Below, piece by piece: positions 1 to 8,977 of a DNA stretch of 64,000 bases; position 1 is the stretch's first letter; every line of letters starts with the position of its first letter. The position numbers and the translations under genes are program-made. The notes below the pieces were generated by a model. It was not told where the DNA came from. It did not search any database and worked only from the letters and a program-made list of their open reading frames with translations. Origin of the DNA: Prorocentrum cordatum (lineage: Eukaryota; Sar; Dinophyceae; Prorocentrales; Prorocentraceae); NCBI GenBank assembly GCA_963575745.1, contig CAUYUJ010011214.1, forward strand, positions 99,501 to 163,500, written 5' to 3'.

Positions 1-504
1 AGTCAAAGGGTGACGGATTCCCTTCCTTTGTTCCCGAGTCCTGCCCTCACGGGCGGGATTCGGGACGGGGGGTGTGAATGGAACCCGTGTAATACCCTCA
101 TATATACTCTTTATCCTTACCTCTCCTGCGCCTGGCCGTTGGGGCTCAGGTATTGAGATAGATCGATCAGACCTTGATCGTGCGGGAGGGAAAGATATCC
201 ATCTATCCCTCCTTCTCTCTACCAACGGATCAGGGGTTCTGTGCCCTTGTACTTCAACCCCATACACAGCCGCGCCGATAGCGTCACATACATCATGTTC
301 CTCTTAAGTGCGAAGTGCGAGAAACTAGAAGAGGAACGCCAACTCAACTCTGGTACGGCTCTCATTGACTTTCGTGTCCATGCGGGAGAAAGGATCGGCC
401 ACTCGTGAGCACGGTTCGAGATAGCCCGCTACGAAGCAGAAACCGCTGGCCTCAACGTCCCCAACTTCCAGATATTAACAGTAATCTTCTTCAGAGCTCT
501 GGGA
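1..504. other. Leader region upstream of the first retroelement ORF; no gene recognised
   Basis: No ORF here resembles a known protein. The stretch may be the 5' untranslated region or terminal part of the Copia-like element that follows. I looked for a matching direct repeat downstream of that element (14.64-15.04 kb) and saw none, so no LTR is called. A small inverted repeat (GCCC-TCAC-GGGC) lies near position 43-54. The element's true 5' end may lie outside the window. Confidence 0.4.
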
Positions 505-981
505 GTGGGGACGTCGCGGGCACAGCAGCGCCTGCAGCCTCTGAACCACCATGTGCCGAGGGACCAAGCACACATTGACGCTCTCCTCGGACGCATGAGG
601 TCATATGCTCACATAGCTGAGAGAACCCCTGGCAATATCGGTGGCATTTTTAGTCACGGTCACCGAACCGAGAGCTTCCATACAGAGGCCAACGCAGGGC
701 GACCTGCTAACAACGTCTGGAGCGATGATATGCCGCCGTCTGAGACCACTACATTGTTGGCCCAGAATGGCGGTGCGGCCTCGGGGTCTCCAGACCCCTG
801 GGCCAGATCTAGGGGGCCATCAGACGCGGTCTCCCTTGTGCAAGCTATGACCCTCATGGGCTCTGCGGGGCAACCCGCTGAGTCCGACTGCGACTCCGGT
901 GCCGACGCCGACGCGTCTTCTGATGATGAAACTACTACGCTGGATTACTCTGATATGCCTACCGACCTTACTGAAGAGTAG
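505..981 (+). CDS. Gag-like ORF A of the first Copia-like element
   Basis: The open frame begins at a GTG; the first in-frame ATG is at 595, so the real start is uncertain. The product is about 130-158 residues, acidic at its C terminus (runs of Asp and Thr), with no catalytic motif visible. It carries two copies of the pentapeptide AGxPA (AGRPA encoded at 694-707, AGQPA at 865-878), each encoded by a hairpin-forming 14-mer. The frame ends in a single TAG at 979-981. The same frame then continues without another stop into the next ORF (zinc knuckle), so A and B were probably one gag-like protein split by a point stop, or are joined by readthrough. Function as part of gag is inferred from position only. 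Confidence 0.45.
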   Translation: MGTSRAQQRLQPLNHHVPRDQAHIDALLGRMRSYAHIAERTPGNIGGIFSHGHRTESFHTEANAGRPANNVWSDDMPPSETTTLLAQNGGAASGSPDPWARSRGPSDAVSLVQAMTLMGSAGQPAESDCDSGADADASSDDETTTLDYSDMPTDLTEE

Positions 982-999
982 CAAGCTCAGTGGTTATTT

Positions 1000-1791
1000 T
1001 TGGGTTATCAAAAACACAAGCGTCGTTGGCGGAGATTCATGAAGAAACCAGTCAGAAAGGTAAGACGTATGGTACGGCGAACACTCAAAGGAAAATGCAA
1101 GGGTCGAAGTAAAGGCAAAGGTAAGCGTCGGCGACTACACGGTAGAGGCATACTAGCGTTCCTAGCATCTCTCACTGGGCCTCAGTATGAAGAAATGTTT
1201 TTGGGTGCTGGCAGGGACTGTAGGCACACGTCAGGTAATGGTAGAGGACGACGAGGGAATCCAAAGGATGCCAACGGTAAAACTATGGAGTGCGACATAT
1301 GCCACAGTGCACGACATTTCCGACGCGGATGCCCCCGAGGCGATGGAGGAGGCAGGGGTCCGTCAATACATTCGACCCAAATGGACTCCGACATGCAGTG
1401 CGTCGACTGGGGGTCACTTCTGGCCGACCCTGCCAGCGGCTCAGCCACAGTTATTCATTTCGTGGCTGCCAGGCATTTGTGTGGAAGCATGAACCTGGGG
1501 AATTGCGCCGACGAGCTGTTCGAAGAGGTGTTCACTGGGCACGACGACATCGACTTGGCAGAGTGGCTGGGTATAGCCATCGCGAGGCAACCTGCAGATA
1601 TTGAGTTCGTCGAGAACTTCCACATGCCCGTCGAAGATGACTTCGGCATGGCGGGGGCACCCGCGGACTCTGAGTCTACCGTTCCTGCAGCAGACGAAGA
1701 AGTTCATGCCGTGCTCTATCCTCGGGTGATTGGATCGATCAATGATGATCCATTGCGGGGGAAACCCGCGAGCCGCTGGCGACCTATCTGA
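1000..1791 (+). CDS. Gag-like ORF B with basic N terminus and CCHC zinc knuckle
   Basis: This continues the frame of ORF A after its TAG; the first ATG is at 1039. Residues 7-48 are extremely basic (Arg/Lys/Gly), a probable RNA-binding arm. Around residues 98-111 there is a zinc knuckle, CDICHSARHFRRGC, matching CX2CX4HX4C, the retroviral nucleocapsid pattern. The C-terminal part is acidic and holds AGAPA (1651-1664) and a degenerate ARQPA (1582-1595). At 1755-1769 the hairpin motif has one extra G, which shifts the expected Gly-Lys-Pro-Ala reading; the frame then ends at a TGA shortly after. This suggests a one-base insertion caused the present stop. The role is nucleic-acid binding in the retroelement particle (inferred). 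Confidence 0.55.
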   Translation: MGYQKHKRRWRRFMKKPVRKVRRMVRRTLKGKCKGRSKGKGKRRRLHGRGILAFLASLTGPQYEEMFLGAGRDCRHTSGNGRGRRGNPKDANGKTMECDICHSARHFRRGCPRGDGGGRGPSIHSTQMDSDMQCVDWGSLLADPASGSATVIHFVAARHLCGSMNLGNCADELFEEVFTGHDDIDLAEWLGIAIARQPADIEFVENFHMPVEDDFGMAGAPADSESTVPAADEEVHAVLYPRVIGSINDDPLRGKPASRWRPI

Positions 1792-1896
1792 ACGCATTCA
1801 CTATGAACTTGACACGAGGAAGAATTTCAGTGCACTTTTGTTGCGTCAGATCGGTCTGCGAGCACTCCGAAGCAATCGCCGCGCCGTGTACCCTTC

Positions 1897-2927
1897 ATGA
1901 AGAAAAAGACATGTCACGACGATCCATGTCTGTCGCCAATGGACGATGAAGACGAACATGATGACCGCGTGGTCCGTCGCGGTCGAGCTCCCAGCTTCTC
2001 GCCAGCTCGGGCGCGAGCCCGCTCCAGTGGTGCTCGTTCGAGCGGTGTTCAGCGTCCTCACCCTCCTGGGGCGGGGGCTTCAAGTGGCCCGCCAGGGAAG
2101 GCGCCGAGAGCGCGCGCTCCCCCCAGGAGGGAAGTTCTGCGGAGAAATCCGCCTCAAGACGATCAGCATCACGAAGAAGAACATTCAGACGGCCAATTAC
2201 AGCGTTCAGAGGTTTGGAGCAAGCCTGGATTGGCTCGTCAGCAAATACCTGCTGAGACGATGCAATACTGGCTGGACAGAAGTTGGACTGAACATCGAAT
2301 CCGACACTGGCATTCTCTTCGCCACGTTAAACGGGACGAAGATGGTATTATCATTCGATCAAAGAAGGGACAGACTAGAACGCAAGAAAAAGTAATCATG
2401 CGTGATCACAAAAGGGCCATCATCGAGGATCGAAACATGCATCGAGGCGTATGCTGTACATGCCCCAGCTATGCCGGCCACAGGCTTGGCTGTCCCATGG
2501 GGCGCCCATCGAGAAGTCCGAACATCAAAAAGACACCGTGGGTTTGGTCACATGGAGATGGTCGGGGCAAATGTACGGATCCCAACAGAACGCCATACCA
2601 TGAGCGGATGGCTGAAGAGAGTTACCTTCCTGCCACAGCGACAGAAATTGAACGAACGAATGCTATCTGGAATAGCTTGACACCTGTTCATCCTCTGGTG
2701 CAGTTCAATCGTGCTTGGCGTGCAGGAAAACCGGCCGGTCATAAGTCAGATGAAGATAGCCAGCCAGATGTCTATGAAGTTGAAGATGAAGATGCTGAAA
2801 TGGCGGAGGAGGTTGATCCTGCGGATGCCGCCTTTGGCGACGGTGAAGCAAGTGACTCGGGTATTGCAGGCGCTGCGTGTGATTCTGATGCTCCGATCGA
2901 CCCCGAACACGTTGTCACGAGAGACAT

Positions 2928-2976
<49 letters not shown>

Positions 2977-4095
2977 GGCAGGCGCGTTGCTTGCCGTGCC
3001 GAAGGTGCGGGCTGGATCATTACTTGCATAGCTGAACGACGTAGCGCAGACAAGTATTTACTTGGTGGAAAAAGAGATCAACACAAAGTTCCGATCAAGA
3101 ACATGGCCCTCAGAAGGCCAGGTGGTGAAGATTTGAATCCTGGCCGAGGTCCCATAAAACGTTGTCGCCGGTTTGCTCCTGGAATACTGGCGGGAGCTAC
3201 GGCAAAGGCAGCGCCCAAACTGAAGCCAGAAACGATCGAACTTCCCTCGTCTTCTGAGTCAGCGTCTAGCTCAATAAGCCCATCTCTTGGTCCTGATCAT
3301 CCCAAGCTTAAGAAGGAGAAGAAGCGTGAGGGCCCAGGTGATGACCCTAATCCTGGGGATATCAAGAGACATGCAGGGCAACCTGCTGAGCAACATGTTG
3401 ATCGACGACGATCTAGAGGTCCAGCAGTGGCTGCTGCAGCAGCCAGATTCCAGGGCGCCAGTGCGCCTACCCCAAAGGATCCTGTTACACGTCGCGGCCC
3501 CTCATCTGGTCGGACACACAGGTCAGAATGGGTGCCTACTTTGGAGGCAGGAACAAGGGATGCATCTTCCACGGGGCGCACTGAGAAACTCTTGGCTACT
3601 GCACCAAAGATGCCGGCAGCAGTGCCCAGGGGCAGAGATATCGAGATCTACAACACCAAGGAGAAGAAGCACCAGGACTCTGACACCAGTACCCCGCGAG
3701 GAACTCTAAGGACGCCCAAAGGTTCCGCTGGCGCATCTTCATCAGCTGCGGGCGCAGCAACGTTTGCAGCGCCAGCGTCAAAGGCGGCCCCACGTTCTGC
3801 GGGGCAACCTGCTCAGAGTTCAGCGGGGCAACCTGCTGGCAGTCCAGCAGGGCAACCTGCCCTCGCGCTGGAAGTACCACCAGAATGCAAGGACTACTGG
3901 GACAGGCTGCGCTCAGGCAACCGCACGAAGATCAATCCAGCATATGATCCGCGAAGTGATGATGGATCCGATCGCTACATTGTTGTGCAATGCAACATCG
4001 TGGACACAGCTGTCCATGCTGCGCCAGTCAGTGCGCGACATTTTGCGGGAACGCCCTGCCCTCGCGTTGGATTTAGAGAAGGAATATTTGAATAA
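1897..4095 (+). CDS. Long low-complexity gag-like ORF C with a second Cys/His cluster and repeated AGQPA
   Basis: This is a 732-residue frame starting at a real ATG. The first 90 residues are Arg/Pro/Ala-rich. A conserved-looking block (about residues 100-260) contains a Cys/His cluster, CCTCPSYAGHRLGC, resembling a zinc knuckle but with changed spacing. Then comes an acidic stretch, a Ser-Leu repeat encoded by a CT microsatellite, and a Ser/Ala/Pro-rich disordered tail with AGQPA four times (3373, 3799, 3823, 3847). The last about 15 residues look out of frame. Near 4.05 kb the sensible frame switches to the one carrying the Tpt1-like domain, so a small indel probably separates them. I do not recognise a full-length homologue. 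A structural or RNA-binding role is a guess from composition and position. Confidence 0.45.
2930..2974. repeat. (CT)n microsatellite inside ORF C
   Basis: About 22 uninterrupted CT dinucleotides. They are read in frame as Ser-Leu repeats within ORF C. Expansion here without a frameshift suggests either recent growth or chance maintenance of frame. Confidence 0.95.
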
Positions 4096-4405
4096 CGTCC
4101 TTGCCGCGGAAAAGCTCCACAGGCCGAGGCTCGACCATAGAGAAAAACGTGAGGTATCTGAGTGGCTGACGACGGCCCCCCGTCACAAACCATTTCATCA
4201 TGGTAAATTGTCAGACAGATTCATTACTGAAGTTACGTCCTATGACGAGTGCGATGGTTGGGCCGACTTGTCGCAGCTACTCAACACATGGCCCGCAGAA
4301 GGATACGACTACTACCACCATAAGCATCTCGACACGGTACGCCGCGTGGTTGAAATCGTCACCGGGCGTATCAGGCCTATGCTGTCTTGGAGCTTATCGG
4401 CATGA
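4050..4405 (+). CDS. N-terminal half of a Tpt1/KptA-like RNA 2'-phosphotransferase domain
   Basis: In this frame the protein reads EVSEWLTTAPRHKP, then a spacer, then DGWADLSQLL and later HLDTVRRVVEIV. In KptA/Tpt1 enzymes the N-terminal lobe has the conserved Arg-His (in 'LRHKP'), then 'GW[AV].[IV]..L', then a helix leading to 'D.KRF'. The Arg-His pair here (4181-4186) corresponds to the first two catalytic residues of the family. The domain continues in another frame from about 4370 (next entry), so a small indel splits it in this copy. Tpt1 enzymes remove the 2'-phosphate left at RNA splice junctions using NAD+, giving ADP-ribose cyclic phosphate. Assignment rests on ordered motif matches read by eye. 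The upstream limit is approximate. Confidence 0.65.
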
Positions 4406-5832
4406 TAGATGAGTCCGGAATGAAAAAGAACAGGCTGCAGATCAATAAGATGAGGTACGCCGACATGACCGACGACACCTACTTCATCCGCCCGTTCAAC
4501 GGACATAGCAGCCCTGGCATCAGGTGCCCAGAATCCCTATACATGAGGATCACGGACTTATCAGCACCTGGGGCACCTCGGTATTCCATTCATGGTATTC
4601 AATGGGAGCACATACAGAAAATTCGTAGCATTGGTTTATCGTGTCGCGCCGACGACACCATTAAGAAGAGGGGCGGTCAATTGGTGCATGGATGCCCATG
4701 TCTTCCTGGTGAGAGTAGAATTCAATTTGGTTTACGCATGGATTCTGAGGTCCTGATCATGGTCAGTCTGGAGAACTCGATTCGGGATTCTATCCCAGTG
4801 TGGCGTTCGGCGAACGACATCGTCGTGACAGCAGGCCGTCATGGCAGGATCCCTCCTAATCACATCGTCCAGTTGATCGGGATCTTTCCAGGCTACAATT
4901 GTCAGTGCAATCGTGCGGGACAAATCTGGTTAAATCCCTTATATTTGAAGGATGACAACCAGAAGTACACGAGTACTAGAACTGATGAGATGAACGAAGT
5001 TCGCAATGACGCATCATCATTAAAGAATTTCTTCGTTCCAGATACCCCCTACAACTTGAAGTGTCCCGAACCGCTCCCTATGGTATTATCAGAGGTGTTC
5101 ATGATGAGCGCATACCATGCAGGGGCACCTGCAGGGGGATCTGACGGATCATGGATACAGGCTCAGAGCGCTGATGTGACGGGTGTTACGCCAAGTGGTA
5201 TTTCGCTTACTGATACGTTATACGCTGATGATCCGTGGCGTGCCCAGGTTCAACAGCTGCCAGCACCTGCAGGGCAACCTGCTTCATTTGCCCCTATGAG
5301 CCGAGCTAGTACACCATTTGGCACTCCACAGAGTACTGGGAGCACCAACAGCCTGCAGGCGAGGCTCCAAAGTATTCGTACGGATCCGCAGCTCTATCAG
5401 GCCCTACAGGCAACATCGCCGTTCGCATCACCACGTCCAATTGCGGGGCAACCTGCTTTCCCAGACCAATATGCCATACAGAGAAGTTTAGTTGGTCCGC
5501 AGGAGTGGATGTACCGTCAGATGCGGGAGACCGCCCAGAGCATGCGGAGGGACGGCATAGACCTCCCTAGTGCTAACTGGACGCCGTCGCGGGAGTATGT
5601 TCCGGATCCAGATCCTTCTCCGGACAACCCCAATCGGTTTGGTTATGTACCAGCATTCTTTAGCCACCCGACTTACGATCCAACAGCTGCTCATCGTCCA
5701 ACGGCAGCGCCAATGGATCATCCATTCTTTCCTGATTATCATGCGCAAGTGAGTGGAACTGCTCGGGTGGGAACACTGCCTGAAAACCATATGTTCGGGC
5801 GACGGCCGACGATTTCTATCAGTCTCAGCTGA
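4387..5832 (+). CDS. C-terminal half of the Tpt1/KptA-like domain followed by a disordered linker
   Basis: The product begins just after a frame change. Residues about 13-55 read MKKNRLQI, then FIRPFNGHSSPG, matching the KptA 'DKKRF ... IRA.QGHS' block with its conserved Arg (4489-4491) and GHS (4501-4509). Next come 'YSIHGIQ..HIQKIRSIGLS' (family: 'LYHGT....L..I...GL') and 'KKRGGQLVHG' (family: 'R..VH.S', with the fourth catalytic Arg). Then 'SIPVWRSANDIVVTAG' and 'GRIPPNHI' match the C-terminal 'F..S.NGV.LT....P' region. After about residue 170 the protein has a Cys pair, then a low-complexity linker bearing AGAPA (5119) and AGQPA (5269, 5443). The family's Arg-His-Arg-Arg set therefore appears present across the two frames, although this copy is broken. 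The frame ends at 5832. Confidence 0.7.
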   Translation: MELIGMIDESGMKKNRLQINKMRYADMTDDTYFIRPFNGHSSPGIRCPESLYMRITDLSAPGAPRYSIHGIQWEHIQKIRSIGLSCRADDTIKKRGGQLVHGCPCLPGESRIQFGLRMDSEVLIMVSLENSIRDSIPVWRSANDIVVTAGRHGRIPPNHIVQLIGIFPGYNCQCNRAGQIWLNPLYLKDDNQKYTSTRTDEMNEVRNDASSLKNFFVPDTPYNLKCPEPLPMVLSEVFMMSAYHAGAPAGGSDGSWIQAQSADVTGVTPSGISLTDTLYADDPWRAQVQQLPAPAGQPASFAPMSRASTPFGTPQSTGSTNSLQARLQSIRTDPQLYQALQATSPFASPRPIAGQPAFPDQYAIQRSLVGPQEWMYRQMRETAQSMRRDGIDLPSANWTPSREYVPDPDPSPDNPNRFGYVPAFFSHPTYDPTAAHRPTAAPMDHPFFPDYHAQVSGTARVGTLPENHMFGRRPTISISLS

Positions 5833-5858
5833 CACGTGGTTCAGGATATGCATCAAGT

Positions 5859-6452
5859 GTGCCAGGACAGATACCTCACTATGTGTATTTGGCGCCCTCC
5901 ATGGATCGAGATGTACAGCAGCAGGCTCCAGGCTTAGTGCTGCCGCCGACCATGGGAGAGATGCGCCCTGAGATCCTGGCCCTACACGAGGCGCAGCAAG
6001 CCAACTTGGCCATGCAGGCCACGCGGCAGCGCCGACAGCAAGATCGTCAGGCCAACAGAATGCTGAGCCGCGCAGGGCAACCTGCTAACCGCAATGCAGC
6101 AGGGACACCTGCGAGCAGTCCAGCTATGGATGCATCGATGCAGCGGCCAACTTTCTCATCTATTCGATTCGAAGCTGGTGAATCCACCCTGGAGCGTCAG
6201 ATGCGTATCAGGCCAGCGGCAACACCGCCTATCATCAGTGACGGCGATTCCAGTAAGTGCGCCATCTGCCTTGACCTGCTCATGAATCACGACAAGATCT
6301 GGCGTCTCCAGCGCGGTCACATATTCCACGCGCAATGTTGGGATCGTGTGGGGCACGCCCATGTGGATCGACTGGTGGCTGGTAACATGGAGGGTTCCGC
6401 GTGCGAGGCCCCCTTGTGCCATATGCAGGGGCGGTGGCCTCATTGCTGCTGA
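5859..6452 (+). CDS. RING-H2-like finger segment of the first element
   Basis: The first half is Gln/Arg/Ala-rich with AGQPA (6072) and AGTPA (6099). From about residue 133 it reads CAICLDLL, then RGHIFHAQCW, the pattern of a RING finger's first Cys pair and its His/His/Cys core. In typical RING-H2 proteins a Cys precedes 'GH.FH..C'; here it is Arg. The last Cys pair (CAICRGG) occurs in the overlapping frame starting near 6346, so the finger crosses a one-base frame change near 6.35-6.42 kb. RING fingers usually act as E3 ubiquitin ligases, which would be an unusual activity for a retroelement. The missing Cys suggests loss or divergence. The start may lie upstream, joined to the previous ORF. 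Confidence 0.6.
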   Translation: MPGQIPHYVYLAPSMDRDVQQQAPGLVLPPTMGEMRPEILALHEAQQANLAMQATRQRRQQDRQANRMLSRAGQPANRNAAGTPASSPAMDASMQRPTFSSIRFEAGESTLERQMRIRPAATPPIISDGDSSKCAICLDLLMNHDKIWRLQRGHIFHAQCWDRVGHAHVDRLVAGNMEGSACEAPLCHMQGRWPHCC

Positions 6453-8277
6453 GTTCCACTACGCCCTTGCTGGGGATCAAGAAACACATGGCCGTCATGA
6501 AGATATACTTCAGAGGGCGAACGGGCTCAGGGACCTCCGTGAAGAGCTCAACCGCGTTACAGCCATGATGACCAGCACCGCGGAGATATCGAAACCGACT
6601 CCCGCGGGGATACCTGCATCATCGGCCAAAGCGGGCTTAGTGATGGAAGCAGCTACATGTGCAGGGGCACCTGCCACTGACGTACCTATTCCATTGGTAG
6701 CAGAGACCGACAGCAATGCAGGGACACCTGCCCGATCGGCTCCACCTTCGGTACCAGTGAGTGATACGTGGTTGAGGCGCATGGGAAGGGCTACTGATAG
6801 GAGCGCCCAATGGCTTCAATCTTCACGCGCATGCATGCCATATGGGCGAGACCTCCGTTCACGCAGTCAGCGCAGACATGAAAGCCCGGTAAGCATGCGC
6901 AGTGGTAACAGTGGGATCTCTGCGCGCGATGTGCTTCATACGGTACTTATGGTGAATACCGACGGACAGATGGGCATACGCGCAGAGGAAGATACGTTCA
7001 TGAACATGCCCACTGTCTCTACGTCGCACCCATACACGTATGACGAATACCCTACCGCTTGGATCTTTGAAAAGAAACCCATTACAGAGGAAGAAGCGCG
7101 TGGGTACATGAATGTATTCACATCCCTGTCAAGCAACGATTGGGTGTTAGAACAAAGGCGCCGGAAAGGCTTACGCGGTACGACAGTATCCGAAGTCCCT
7201 GGACTATTCGGCGAACGCCGCGAATTAGCTCTGGCAGCCAACAGCGGGACCATGATCAAAGGTATGTTGATCATTTTATTGGATGTTGGTAGTAGTATTT
7301 ATATCATCGGTTTGGCGACGGCACATACTTTCGAGCATATATCACGCTCCCACGGACACGCCATCAAAAGGTTGAATCTATCAGAAAGATGGTATGTCTC
7401 TGGAGTGGGACACGGTGCCGCGATTTGTGATAAATCCCTGCACTGCAGAATCGCGTGCAAAGAGAGGGTCGATTCTGCGGGGAAACCTGCTGTGCCGAGA
7501 CTCGACGCATACTCAGCAAATATGGCTGAGGGCTCTGCTATTCTGGGTCTGAGGAGCATGTCCAACATGCGGGCCATCTTGACCCTCGAGCAGGGGCACG
7601 AGAAGATGATCATCCCTGGAGTGGAAATGTACAAGGTTCTATGTGGAAAGGGTGCCAGGGTACTTGATTTGATGAAGACGCCCTCCGGGCACTTGGCACT
7701 CAAGGCCGATGAATGCGAGAAGGATACGGAGGACCAAGGGTCGATGTCCTTCACGATCACGCCCAATCCTCAATGCGAGGAAGCTCCGTTGCTTGTCAAG
7801 GAGGCTTCCGACCCAGAGCCTACTGCAGGGACACCTGCTGTGGGCGATGCCCATGCGTGCATGATGTCGCAAGACGCGCAGGGCATCAGCTCTTCCATCA
7901 ACGAGGGACACCTGCAGAAGAAAATGATATGGTTGAGAAGTTTAATATATTTACTCCGAGCAGCAGTTCTGCAGCGCAGCACGGCACTGGTATTTGGCCC
8001 CCCCCCCCCCATCAGGAGGGTGGGGTTCGTCAAGCGAGTGACGGGGGCAGGCGCGTGCCACGGCCACTCGCGCTTGCAAGGACAGGCCGACCGCTCGGGT
8101 GCTGTCAGCCAACGTGGGGAAACCTGCAATCTTTTCCCAGGCACAGGCTGTGCGTGCCAGGGACCGCGGCAAGCCTGGCTGCGCGGCTGCCGCAGACAGC
8201 ATTGGACCCGGCTGTGTGGCCGCTGCAGAAAAAGAAGGATTGTCGCATCATTCTCATTCTCGTGCATTCGTTATTGA
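6346..8277 (+). CDS. Retroelement aspartic protease ORF
   Basis: After the RING tail (PPCAICRGG) comes a linker with AGIPA (6604), AGAPA (6661) and AGTPA (6718), then a folded-looking region. At 7282-7296 the protein reads LLDVGSSIYIIG, which aligns with the retroviral/Copia protease motif 'hhDTG[AS]S..hI'. The usual Thr is Val, so this copy is probably inactive. About 85 residues later 'AILGLRSMSNMRAIL' resembles the second conserved block ('ILG...L'). The role would be cleavage of the gag-pol polyprotein. Further hairpins encode AGKPA (7477) and AGTPA (7825). The C-terminal part beyond about 7.92 kb is probably out of frame; a poly-C run at 7.99-8.01 kb is a likely slippage point. Confidence 0.6.
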   Translation: MWGTPMWIDWWLVTWRVPRARPPCAICRGGGLIAAEFHYALAGDQETHGRHEDILQRANGLRDLREELNRVTAMMTSTAEISKPTPAGIPASSAKAGLVMEAATCAGAPATDVPIPLVAETDSNAGTPARSAPPSVPVSDTWLRRMGRATDRSAQWLQSSRACMPYGRDLRSRSQRRHESPVSMRSGNSGISARDVLHTVLMVNTDGQMGIRAEEDTFMNMPTVSTSHPYTYDEYPTAWIFEKKPITEEEARGYMNVFTSLSSNDWVLEQRRRKGLRGTTVSEVPGLFGERRELALAANSGTMIKGMLIILLDVGSSIYIIGLATAHTFEHISRSHGHAIKRLNLSERWYVSGVGHGAAICDKSLHCRIACKERVDSAGKPAVPRLDAYSANMAEGSAILGLRSMSNMRAILTLEQGHEKMIIPGVEMYKVLCGKGARVLDLMKTPSGHLALKADECEKDTEDQGSMSFTITPNPQCEEAPLLVKEASDPEPTAGTPAVGDAHACMMSQDAQGISSSINEGHLQKKMIWLRSLIYLLRAAVLQRSTALVFGPPPPIRRVGFVKRVTGAGACHGHSRLQGQADRSGAVSQRGETCNLFPGTGCACQGPRQAWLRGCRRQHWTRLCGRCRKRRIVASFSFSCIRY

Positions 8278-8815
8278 GGATATACGAACAGCTTGCACTG
8301 AACTCCGAGCCCGTGGATACATGTGCGACCGTATCGCACATACAGAGGTGATGGCCTCCACTGGTACACAGTATTTGGGTGCGCTACTTTCGGGTGATCA
8401 CCAACTGTTGTGGGTCGCAACGCTTGCCGACTGGCATGTGAGGCTGCCTGGTAAACGGGCGGGGCCACATTGCCAGCGTATCCAACATCTGATGTCAAAG
8501 GCTCGGGCTCTACGCATGACTATTGTACTGGTGCGACCACCAGGGCATTTCTGGAGACAAGGTCCCAGACGAGATGCTTTTGAAGATCTTGAATTTCAAG
8601 TCATGCGGATGAGGTTCTGCCATTTCGGCCTCACGTACGACCGCGCGAACAAGTCGCCCAGCGGATCATATCTACAAGTGACAACTACGTGCAAACGTAT
8701 CTCCACCAACTTATGGAGATGCGCATGCAACGGGTCAGGGAAACCTGCAGGTCCTACTGGACATATTCTGGGCTGGTACGGACAGAGGTGCTCAGAAAGC
8801 CGAATGGCGGAATAG
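8099..8815 (+). CDS. Methyltransferase-like domain 1 (divergent) of the first element
   Basis: In this frame, residues about 85-215 look folded. They read LLWVATLADWHV, then IVLVRPPGHFW, then MRMRFCHFGLTYDRA, and 'PSGSYLQVTTTCKRISTNL'. The tail ('[FC].FG ... TTCKRISTNL..C') matches, by position and pattern, the C-terminal part of the methyltransferase-like domains in the other elements of this window. Those have '.C..G..........T...N......C'. The PPG could stand where a catalytic Pro-Cys would be, but the Cys is absent, so activity is doubtful. The first 60 residues probably belong to a linker with one AGKPA-type hairpin (8114). The upstream boundary is uncertain because a poly-C run precedes it. 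Identity is a pattern-based inference. Confidence 0.4.
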   Translation: MLSANVGKPAIFSQAQAVRARDRGKPGCAAAADSIGPGCVAAAEKEGLSHHSHSRAFVIEDIRTACTELRARGYMCDRIAHTEVMASTGTQYLGALLSGDHQLLWVATLADWHVRLPGKRAGPHCQRIQHLMSKARALRMTIVLVRPPGHFWRQGPRRDAFEDLEFQVMRMRFCHFGLTYDRANKSPSGSYLQVTTTCKRISTNLWRCACNGSGKPAGPTGHILGWYGQRCSESRMAE

Positions 8816-8977
8816 ACGTTAGCGATCATGACCGCGAGGTCGGTCGATCAAATGGGCTTGCATAGAACGCAAAGAAACCATGCGAGTGCTGTACGTTTGA
8901 GTCTTCAGACTCGTGCGGATAAAGGAGTTTGAACTTACGTTCAGTCTCCTAAGAATGGCCCTGAATAGGACCATGTC

